DNA from: Bacteroidota bacterium | Lineage (GTDB): Bacteria; Bacteroidota; Bacteroidia; Bacteroidales; Prolixibacteraceae | Direction of reading: 5' to 3' | Length of the DNA: 19,697 nucleotides | Assembly (NCBI GenBank): GCA_030632865.1 | Contig: DAOVTY010000017.1 | Coordinates: 1-19,697, forward strand | Part shown: piece after piece, positions 13,444 through 19,697 of the stretch | How the letters are laid out: each line of letters opens with the position of its first letter | Position numbering within the stretch: position 1 is the first letter of the stretch | The notes under the pieces: model-generated | Seen by the model: only the letters and a program-made list of their open reading frames with translations | What the model was told of the DNA's origin: nothing | Database searches by the model: none | Program-made: the position numbers and the translations under genes

Positions 13444-15546
13444 TTAACTTATCGAACTCCAGCTAAATTTTGTCTCTTTCGATCCCATTAAATTTTTAAG
13501 TAAAAGTATATTTTCTTCTTTATTCAAGAAAGGATCATCGTCCAAAATATCTTTAGCAACATTTCTTGCCAATTGTAAAATTTCGCCATCTTTTCCGAGG
13601 TTTGCAATTTTTAGGTCGAATCCAATACCACTTTGTTGCGTTCCTTCAATTTCTCCGGGACCTCTAATTTTCATATCAACCTCGGCAATTTCGAAACCAT
13701 CGTTTGTGCGAACCATTGTTTCTAATCGCTTTTTACTCTCTACACCAATTTTGTACGAAGACATTAAAATGCAATACGACTGACTGATGCCTCGCCCTAC
13801 TCTGCCGCGCAATTGATGCAGTTGCGATAGCCCGAACCGTTCAGCACTTTCGATAACCATAATTGTAGCATTTGGTACATCAACACCAACTTCAATAACT
13901 GTTGTTGCTACCAAAATTTGAGTATCGCCTTTTTTAAATGTTTGCATGGCACTCTCTTTTATCGCAGGTTTCATTTTGCCGTGAACCATACCAACTTTTG
14001 CATCAGGAAAAACCTCAGTAATTTGTCTGTAGCCTTCTTCTAAATTTTTCAGATCTATTTTTTCCGACTCAGAAATAAGAGGGAATACTACATAAATTTG
14101 TGCTTTTTTTTCTAATTGTTGTTTTAGAAAATTATAAAGTTGATTTCTTCTATTTTCGAAAAAGTGCATTGTTTCAATTGGCTTTCTGCCAGGTGGAAGT
14201 TCATCAATTACCGAAACATCTAAATCGCCATAAACTGTCATTGCAAGCGTTCGCGGAATTGGTGTGGCCGTCATTACCAAAACATGGGGTGGAATTAGAT
14301 CATTCTTTTTCCAAAGTTTAGCACGTTGTGCAACGCCAAATCGGTGTTGTTCGTCTATTACAACCAGCCCAAGATTTTTAAAAACCACAACATCTTCTAT
14401 TAATGCGTGTGTGCCTATTAATATCTGTATTTCGCCAGACAGAAGTGTTTCGTGCAAAACTTTTCTATCCTTCTTTTTTGTAGAACCGGTTAGTAGTGCC
14501 CCTCTAATATTCATTCCCTCTAAAAACTTAGAAATAGATTGAAAATGTTGTTGAGCAAGAATTTCGGTAGGTGCCATTAAACAACTTTGAAAACCATTAT
14601 CCATGGCAAGAAACATAATCATTAACGCTACCAATGTTTTTCCGCTTCCTACGTCGCCTTGTAATAGCCTATTCATTTGCGAGTTCCGGTTTACATCTTG
14701 TCGAATTTCTTTAATTACTTTTTTTTGAGCGTTGGTAAGTTCAAAAGGTAAAAAATGGTTGTAAAATTTATTAAAGTTGTATCCCACCTTTTCAAAACTA
14801 AAACCTTTAAATTTTTTTTCTCGTTTATGTTTTAATGCAAGTATTTTTAGTTGAATAAAAAATAGCTCTTCAAATTTAAGTCGAAATGTTGCATTTTTTA
14901 AGTCGATTGTATTTTCGGGTTTATGAATAGTAATTAATGATTTTTCTAACGAGGTAAGTTTAAGCTGGGTTTTAAGTTTTTCGGGAAGAGTTTCTTTTAT
15001 TTTATGAATAGCAAGTTGCATTAATGTAAGTTGTAACTTGTTTATTGTCTTAGAGTTGAGGAAATTCTTTTTCATGTTTTCGGATGTGTGATAATATCCC
15101 TGAAAAAGTCCGGATGGTTTTAATTGAGTCTCTTCCTCGGTTTCCATATCGGGGTGAACAACATTTAATTTCCCCCCAAATTGAGTGGGTTTTCCAAAAA
15201 CAATATAAGTTTTATTTAGTTTAAGATTGGCTTTTTGCCATTTTACTGCCCTAAACCAAATTAATTCTATGCTTCCGGTTTCATCGTAAAACCTAGCGGT
15301 CAATCTCTCTTTTCTACCGCTACCAACAGTCTCTATTGAACGTATTTTCCCTTTTACTTGAATGAATGGCATTTGTGTGTGAATCTCTGAAATGGAGTAA
15401 AATTTCGTGCGGTCGATATATTTATATGGGAAATAGTAAATTAAATCGCCAAACGTTTTCAGCTTCAATTCTTTGTGAAAAAGTTCGGCTCGTTTGGGTC
15501 CAACTCCCTGTAAATATTTTAACTCTTGATCGAGAAATTCTGCCAT
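13444..15546 (-). CDS. recG: ATP-dependent DNA helicase RecG
   Basis: Branch-migrating helicase that reverses stalled forks and processes Holliday junctions and R-loops. From the chosen ATG the protein has 700 residues, normal for the family. The N-terminal wedge starts with the helix-hairpin-like LQGVGPKRAELF, then an OB-fold (FIQVKGKI to LNVVHPD). Walker A is GDVGSGKT (297-304), followed by APTEILAQQH, the DEQH box (398-401), and MTATPIPRTLAMTVYGDL. The C-terminal helicase domain has ATTVIEVGVDVPNA, SAERFGLSQLHQLRGRVGRG and the RecG-specific GPGEIEGTQQSG. The frame extends 7 codons further (15567), but MAEFLDQELKYLQGVG matches the usual beginning. It is divergent from trmD. Confidence 0.97.
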   Translation of the reverse strand: MAEFLDQELKYLQGVGPKRAELFHKELKLKTFGDLIYYFPYKYIDRTKFYSISEIHTQMPFIQVKGKIRSIETVGSGRKERLTARFYDETGSIELIWFRAVKWQKANLKLNKTYIVFGKPTQFGGKLNVVHPDMETEEETQLKPSGLFQGYYHTSENMKKNFLNSKTINKLQLTLMQLAIHKIKETLPEKLKTQLKLTSLEKSLITIHKPENTIDLKNATFRLKFEELFFIQLKILALKHKREKKFKGFSFEKVGYNFNKFYNHFLPFELTNAQKKVIKEIRQDVNRNSQMNRLLQGDVGSGKTLVALMIMFLAMDNGFQSCLMAPTEILAQQHFQSISKFLEGMNIRGALLTGSTKKKDRKVLHETLLSGEIQILIGTHALIEDVVVFKNLGLVVIDEQHRFGVAQRAKLWKKNDLIPPHVLVMTATPIPRTLAMTVYGDLDVSVIDELPPGRKPIETMHFFENRRNQLYNFLKQQLEKKAQIYVVFPLISESEKIDLKNLEEGYRQITEVFPDAKVGMVHGKMKPAIKESAMQTFKKGDTQILVATTVIEVGVDVPNATIMVIESAERFGLSQLHQLRGRVGRGISQSYCILMSSYKIGVESKKRLETMVRTNDGFEIAEVDMKIRGPGEIEGTQQSGIGFDLKIANLGKDGEILQLARNVAKDILDDDPFLNKEENILLLKNLMGSKETKFSWSSIS

Positions 15547-15693
15547 AAAACAAATGTAATTAAACAATAGGTTTTAAAATTATCAAAATTCTAAAGTTTT
15601 GCAATACTTCAAAAAGATAATGATTTGCAGAAAAATCAATACAAATCGGAATAATCTGAGTTGGCAACGTTCTGTTTATTTTAAGTTAAAAGT

Positions 15694-15701
15694 TACCTTT
15701 G
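15694..15701 (+). promoter_or_regulatory. Bacteroidetes -7 box (TACCTTTG) for trmD
   Basis: TACCTTTG is a perfect match to TAnnTTTG and lies 15 bp upstream of the trmD ATG, which would give a very short leader. I do not see a TTTG at the expected -33 spacing, so the call rests on the -7 box and its position. Confidence 0.5.
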
Positions 15702-15716
15702 CAAAAAATATTATAA

Positions 15717-16406
15717 ATGAGGATTGATATTATTACTGTTTTACCCGATATTTTGGAAAGCCCTTTTAACCACTCGATTATCAAACGTGCAAAAGAAAAA
15801 GGGCTTGCTGAAATTTATATTCATAATTTACGTGATTACTCTGAAAACAAACATCATAAAGTTGACGATTATTCATTTGGAAAAGGCGCGGGAATGGTAA
15901 TGGCAATTCAACCCATCGAAAAAGCAATAGAAACTTTAAAGGGAGAACGCGATTATGATGAGATAATTTTTACAACTCCCGATGGCAAACTTTTTAATCA
16001 AAAGGCAGCAAATTCACTTTCGCTACTAGAGAATATTATTATACTTTGTGGGCATTATAAAGGTATCGATCAGCGTATCCGCGATCATTATATTACTATG
16101 GAAATTTCGGTGGGTGATTACGTTTTAACTGGTGGCGAATTGGCGGCTGCAATAATAACAGACAGTGTGGTTCGCCTTTTACCAGGCGTGCTTTCCGACG
16201 AAACTTCTGCTTTAACAGATTCGTTTCAGGATAACTTGTTGAGTCCTCCTGTTTACACACGCCCAGCCGAATATAAAGGAATGAAAGTGCCCGATGTTTT
16301 GTTGAGTGGAAACGATAAACTTGTTGACGACTGGAAACATGATCAGGCAATTGAACGTACTAAAAAATTGCGACCCGATTTGTATAAAAAATTTTTAGAT
16401 GATTGA
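15717..16406 (+). CDS. trmD: tRNA (guanine-N1-)-methyltransferase TrmD
   Basis: SPOUT-family methyltransferase that makes m1G37 from S-adenosylmethionine and prevents +1 frameshifting; normally essential. The N-terminus MRIDIITVLPDI, the knot motifs LCGHYKGIDQRIRDH and ISVGDYVLTGGELAA, and the hinge and catalytic segment ALTDSFQDNLL followed by PPVYTRPAEYKGMKVPD are all standard; 229 residues is the typical Bacteroidota length. The loop usually written PYGGGxGM reads SFGKGAGM here (residues 53-60), with Ser for Pro and Lys for the second Gly. It is transcribed alone, away from recG and towards the AddB-like gene. Confidence 0.97.
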   Translation: MRIDIITVLPDILESPFNHSIIKRAKEKGLAEIYIHNLRDYSENKHHKVDDYSFGKGAGMVMAIQPIEKAIETLKGERDYDEIIFTTPDGKLFNQKAANSLSLLENIIILCGHYKGIDQRIRDHYITMEISVGDYVLTGGELAAAIITDSVVRLLPGVLSDETSALTDSFQDNLLSPPVYTRPAEYKGMKVPDVLLSGNDKLVDDWKHDQAIERTKKLRPDLYKKFLDD

Positions 16407-16449
16407 TATTCGTCTTTGAAAATGGATAAAATACTTTCTTTCTCTTAAT

Positions 16450-16484
16450 ACTTTGTACTAACGACTAATTACTAAATACTCTCT
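16450..16484. repeat. Degenerate heptamer repeat (ACTnnnn)x5
   Basis: Seven-base steps read ACTTTGT, ACTAACG, ACTAATT, ACTAAAT and ACTCTCT. ACT is invariant in all five and ACTAA in three, with a CT-dinucleotide run at the end. The array occupies almost half of the 81-bp spacer between the convergent trmD and AddB-like genes. No hairpin or open frame explains it. Period and style resemble 3330-3357. Confidence 0.55.
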
Positions 16485-16487
16485 CTC

Positions 16488-19352
16488 TCAAAATCTCTGG
16501 CATATTTTATTGTATGCACAATATTTGCATTTTTCAATGTGCGAAGTTTGGCTAAAAACATTTTCGGTTGAATATATTTCGGTAACTAGCTCTTTTAGGT
16601 TAAAAATAAAATCATCTTCTAACTCTTTAAAAGAGAAGTTATGGTTGTCCCAAACTATATTGGGTGAATGTTTTTCGTTAAATAATTTTCGTAGGCTGTA
16701 GATAGTAGGCTGAATTTCTAAATTATCAGATTTTTTTGAAAGTGCCCAAGTATAAATCAATGCTTGTAATATTTCCTTTTTAGGATCTTTTAAATCCCGT
16801 TCAAAAAGTTCTTCAATCTCTTTAAATTTAAAACTTTTTACGTCGCCTGTTTTGTAGTCTAAAACTCGTGTTATTCCATTCATACGGTCAACTCTGTCTA
16901 TTTTCCCACCAATATGAATAGTTGTTAAGTTTTCGTTTAAATCAATTTTAAATGTGGTTTGGTATTTCTGCTCCACGCTAACCAATGTAAACGGGGCGAT
17001 ATTTTTGTCAACTTTTAAAAGCTGATTCAGATAGGTTTTTATGTTTTCGTAAATTAGCAAAGTTTTACCTTCGAGAACAACTGTTTTTTTGCTATTTGTT
17101 TTCTGCTTAAAATAGTGATGAGCAATTTGTTTTCGGATTTCATTTTCAATAAAAACCCTATTTTTCTGAATTACTTCAAAGTCAGATTTATTCAAAACCT
17201 TTCCCTCAAATGGTTTGTAAAGTGCTTCAATTGTATCGTGAAAGATGTTACCGAAAATCATCCCGTCAATCTCTTCTTTTACTTCATCAGGTTCGGGTAA
17301 TCCAACTACATAACGAAAATAAAACCGTAAACTACATTGCAAATAAGTGTTTATTGCACTCGGAGAAAGTGGATGTTCAACTGAGTTTCTGTTCAATAAT
17401 TTAGCAATCATCTGTTCCGAACTTTCAATCTCTATTGGTTTTGCCGGATTGTTTGCAAAAGAGAAATTGAGGTTAATTAAATTTGGTTGGTGTGAAGTAT
17501 TGTATTGAAGTTGATAACCGTACCTACTTAATTCGCCGGTACTTATTCCTTCTTTTACAACGCTATATGTTGAAGTAATATTTTTAGCACGCTGAATTAA
17601 TCTGTAGAAATAGTATGAATACATTGCGTCCTGTTCATCAATTCCGGGTAATCCAAAACCTCTTCTTATATTGAAAGGAATAAACGATGGTGCAGTAAAA
17701 GTTCTTGGCCATTTATTCTCGTTTAACCCAAGTATAATAAGGTTTTTAAAGTCGAGGCAGCGAGTTTCTAAAATTCCCATTACTTGAATGCCACTTAAAG
17801 GTTCACCTTCGAATGCCACCGAAACTTTTCCTAAATATTGCGAAAATAATCTGAAATAAACTGCGTCACTAATTTCTTGATTTTGCTCAACTATTACATT
17901 TTTTATAACAGACTCCAGTTTCTCTATTGCCTGATAAATAGAGTAGATAATTTCGAGCAACATTTTATTATCCTTTTCTATATCGTTTAATTTTTGATAA
18001 ATAGCACCCAAAACATCTAAAAAATAGCGACTATAGTTTTCCACTTTTTCAGGTAGCGAGAATGTTAGCTTATGAAACGATGTGAAATCTATTTCATTTA
18101 GTTCTATGGTAATTCTATTTTTCAACCTCACATTGCTAATAAACGTTTTTCCAGTTTCAGTTTCCCAATTGTTCAGAAGTTGGTGGTTTAAAATATCGGT
18201 TACATACCGATAGTAGGCGATGGTTTTACCTTTTTTATCTGCTTTTTTATTTTTTAACAAATTAACAAGTAGCATTAAAAAACCGTAAATCATCGAGTTT
18301 TTTACAGGATATCCCATTGTGATATTCACAGTTTCAACGCTATTCGGGATTGCTCCCAACGACGAAAACAGCAACGATTCGTCGGCAAGAACAATGGCAG
18401 TATTATCAAATTGTTTTGCAAAGTCTGATTCTGTCTCTTTCAGAAAATGTGGAATTTGTTGAGACTGTCCGTAAGTTGACGATACTGCAACTATTTTAAT
18501 ATTTTTCTTTTCACTTAATATATTAGAATTGAAAATAAAATCGAAAGGTGGAGGGAAATTCCTAAGGTTCTCTCGCATAAAATATCCTGCTTCATTCTTT
18601 TTATCATTCAAATATTCTTTATCAAAATCCCACAAAAACTCGGCTTTTTTCTGGTTGCTTAGGTGCTTGAAAAATATTTTCTCGCAACCATTTAACGCAT
18701 TTAATCCAATAAAATAGTATTTTTTAAAACTGAATTTAAAGTCTTTATCTTGCAAGTTATCAGTTACTTCGCGGTTAATCATGCCGCTAAATGCAATATT
18801 TTTTTCCTTTAGTATTTTTTTAAATTCAGAATAAATAGGATACAACTTTTCCCAAATTTTAATGTGTTTGTCTTGAAACTCCTTTTTGTCGTTTACAGCA
18901 ACACTACCCCAAAAATGTTCAAGAGCCTCTTTTTGTTCCGGCGATAAATAATCGAAAATAGATTCAATCTCTTTTATGTCGGATATATTTGTGAAAATAT
19001 CTTTTGCATTTACCAAGTAACGGTCGACATCGTTAAAGTCGGCAAGCAAAATTTCGCCCCAGAAATAGAATTCATCAAACGTTTCCGTGGTTTGAGTGTG
19101 CTTTTTAAATACTTCAAATAGAATAGAAATTAGTTGCAACTTTTCAGCCTGAATGAAATTTGAATATCCTGAAATTAGCTCGCTAATAGTTGTTGTTTCG
19201 GGGGCCAGAACAGAATTTGAAATCTCTGATTGCAAATACGATGTAAAAAATACTCCTGATCTGCGATTTGGAAATACTACACAAATATTATGAAGTTCAT
19301 CGGAATGTTTCTCGTAAATGTATTTTGCAGTTTGAGATAGAAATCGTTCCAT
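16488..19352 (-). CDS. AddB-like PD-(D/E)XK exonuclease/helicase subunit
   Basis: 954-residue protein of the AddB/RexB-type family that, with an AddA-like UvrD helicase (not in this window), resects double-strand breaks for RecA. The N-terminal ICVVFPNRRSGVFFTSYL is a helicase-like motif I without the GKT of a working Walker A. A later helicase-like segment is IQVMGILETRCLDFKNLIILGLNENKWPR (split here: GILETRCLDF, then LGLNENKWP). The C-terminal nuclease has His705 (FGNIFHDT), Asp819 (KIDRVDR) and Asp832-Tyr-Lys834 (LDYKTG). Cys673 (LQCSLRFYFRY) plus Cys942, Cys945 and Cys951 (CKYCAYNKIC) reproduce the AddB iron-sulfur staple. A perfect -7 box precedes it at 19403-19410. Confidence 0.9.
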   Translation of the reverse strand: MERFLSQTAKYIYEKHSDELHNICVVFPNRRSGVFFTSYLQSEISNSVLAPETTTISELISGYSNFIQAEKLQLISILFEVFKKHTQTTETFDEFYFWGEILLADFNDVDRYLVNAKDIFTNISDIKEIESIFDYLSPEQKEALEHFWGSVAVNDKKEFQDKHIKIWEKLYPIYSEFKKILKEKNIAFSGMINREVTDNLQDKDFKFSFKKYYFIGLNALNGCEKIFFKHLSNQKKAEFLWDFDKEYLNDKKNEAGYFMRENLRNFPPPFDFIFNSNILSEKKNIKIVAVSSTYGQSQQIPHFLKETESDFAKQFDNTAIVLADESLLFSSLGAIPNSVETVNITMGYPVKNSMIYGFLMLLVNLLKNKKADKKGKTIAYYRYVTDILNHQLLNNWETETGKTFISNVRLKNRITIELNEIDFTSFHKLTFSLPEKVENYSRYFLDVLGAIYQKLNDIEKDNKMLLEIIYSIYQAIEKLESVIKNVIVEQNQEISDAVYFRLFSQYLGKVSVAFEGEPLSGIQVMGILETRCLDFKNLIILGLNENKWPRTFTAPSFIPFNIRRGFGLPGIDEQDAMYSYYFYRLIQRAKNITSTYSVVKEGISTGELSRYGYQLQYNTSHQPNLINLNFSFANNPAKPIEIESSEQMIAKLLNRNSVEHPLSPSAINTYLQCSLRFYFRYVVGLPEPDEVKEEIDGMIFGNIFHDTIEALYKPFEGKVLNKSDFEVIQKNRVFIENEIRKQIAHHYFKQKTNSKKTVVLEGKTLLIYENIKTYLNQLLKVDKNIAPFTLVSVEQKYQTTFKIDLNENLTTIHIGGKIDRVDRMNGITRVLDYKTGDVKSFKFKEIEELFERDLKDPKKEILQALIYTWALSKKSDNLEIQPTIYSLRKLFNEKHSPNIVWDNHNFSFKELEDDFIFNLKELVTEIYSTENVFSQTSHIEKCKYCAYNKICQRF

Positions 19353-19402
19353 TTATTTTTTATTTTGTAGAGAAGTGATTTTTATATTTGCTTATTTTCA
19401 CA

Positions 19403-19410
19403 CAAAGTTA
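19403..19410 (-). promoter_or_regulatory. Bacteroidetes -7 box (TAACTTTG) for the AddB-like gene
   Basis: On the minus strand TAACTTTG fits TAnnTTTG exactly and lies about 50 bp upstream of the AddB-like start codon. TTTTGC at 19444-19439 upstream is farther than the normal -33 spacing, so the upstream element is not certain. Confidence 0.5.
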
Positions 19411-19427
19411 ATGAAAGAATAAATGAG

Positions 19428-19444
19428 TTTTGCATAACGCAAAA
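19428..19444. promoter_or_regulatory. Inverted repeat TTTTGC-ATAAC-GCAAAA in a divergent promoter region
   Basis: Two perfect 6-bp arms around a 5-bp centre lie between the divergent AddB-like and gamma-glutamyltransferase genes, about 18 bp upstream of the -7 box for the former and 60 bp upstream of the latter. It could be a regulator site serving both genes. Short AT-rich arms make chance a real alternative. Confidence 0.35.
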
Positions 19445-19503
19445 GAAGATTTTTACTATTTTTAAATTTCTTGAAAAATGAATATTATTAAATTAAACAA
19501 TAT

Positions 19504-19697
19504 ATGAAAATGACTAGAATTTTATTAACAACCACAATTTTACTATTTACGATTATAGTGTTTTCTCAAGATCGTGTAACTGGGTTAAATTATGCCACAC
19601 GTAGCGAAGTTATAGCACAAAATGGTATGGCGTGTACTAGTCAACCACTTGCAACTCAGGCAGCTTTAGATATTTTAAAATTGGGCGGAAATGCAAT
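19504..19697 (+). CDS. ggt: Gamma-glutamyltransferase, N-terminal fragment (runs off the window)
   Basis: 64 codons are visible. A signal peptide (MKMTRILLTTTILLFTIIVFSQ, shown here only to its Gln; cleavage near FSQ-D) is followed by NYATRSEVIAQNGMACTSQP and LATQAALDILKLGGNA. That is the characteristic beginning of the large subunit of gamma-glutamyltranspeptidases, which cleave glutathione and other gamma-glutamyl compounds in the periplasm after self-processing at a Thr. The catalytic Thr and small subunit lie beyond the window, so activity cannot be judged. An ATG two codons downstream (19510) is an alternative start; both keep the signal peptide. Confidence 0.9.
   Translation, partial: MKMTRILLTTTILLFTIIVFSQDRVTGLNYATRSEVIAQNGMACTSQPLATQAALDILKLGGNA

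Noticed and set aside
15551..15558. TACATTTG -7 box on the minus strand just before recG, suggesting a leaderless recG message
   Set aside because: The box ends only 5 bp before the chosen ATG and no -33 element is visible; one 8-mer with two free positions is common by chance in this composition.
1..19697. CRISPR arrays, tRNA/rRNA genes, insertion sequences, prophage
   Set aside because: No regularly spaced long repeats, conserved RNA gene sequences, transposase motifs or phage structural genes were seen on either strand.

Overview
The window reads as a chromosomal segment of an AT-rich member of the Bacteroidota. The Bacteroidales/Marinilabiliales side of the phylum fits best, but that placement is inference. 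The evidence is the gene content (a TamB-like gene divergent from tsaD, DUF4251, DUF6515, an AddB-like exonuclease subunit), A-rich rather than GGAGG leaders, and at least two perfect TAnnTTTG -7 boxes of the Bacteroidetes sigma factor. No rRNA, tRNA, CRISPR array, transposase or phage gene was seen.

Layout. (1) 1-801, minus strand: N-terminal part of a TamB-like envelope protein. It is divergent from tsaD-sfsA (930-2680, plus); the shared spacer carries a perfect 22-bp palindrome. (2) 2693-2726: a strong GC-rich hairpin between converging genes. (3) 2736-10368, minus: six exported proteins in a row. In transcription order these are a DUF2092-type lipoprotein, a DUF6515-type Tyr/His-rich protein, an outer-membrane channel of the MetA-pathway/phenol type, a 795-residue lipoprotein arylsulfatase, a 527-residue secreted arylsulfatase, and a DUF4251 protein. 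The channel and large sulfatase genes overlap by ATGA. (4) 10719-12394, plus: endonuclease IV (nfo) and a D-amino-acid aminotransferase, also overlapping by ATGA. (5) 12417-15546, minus: recG followed by an aldo/keto reductase. (6) 15717-16406, plus: trmD. (7) 16488-19352, minus: an AddB-like PD-(D/E)XK nuclease subunit. (8) 19504 to the end, plus: start of a gamma-glutamyltransferase.

Most genes outside block 3 are core housekeeping: tRNA modification (TsaD t6A, TrmD m1G37), DNA repair and recombination (Nfo, RecG, AddB-like) and envelope biogenesis. The accessory element is the envelope sulfatase cluster. It pairs an outer-membrane channel with two formylglycine-type sulfatases and three poorly characterised envelope proteins, and lacks SusC/SusD, glycoside hydrolases and a sulfatase-maturing enzyme. 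I infer cleavage of small or aromatic sulfate esters at the cell surface or in the periplasm rather than a classical polysaccharide utilisation locus. The substrate cannot be read from the sequence.

Small-scale structures not explained by the genes: perfect inverted repeats at 853-874, 5045-5072, 8561-8577, 10585-10614 and 19428-19444; degenerate period-7 repeats in intergenic DNA (3330-3357, 16450-16484, perhaps 1958-1971); and a TamB-like reading frame with no ATG, GTG or TTG upstream of or at the start of its membrane anchor.
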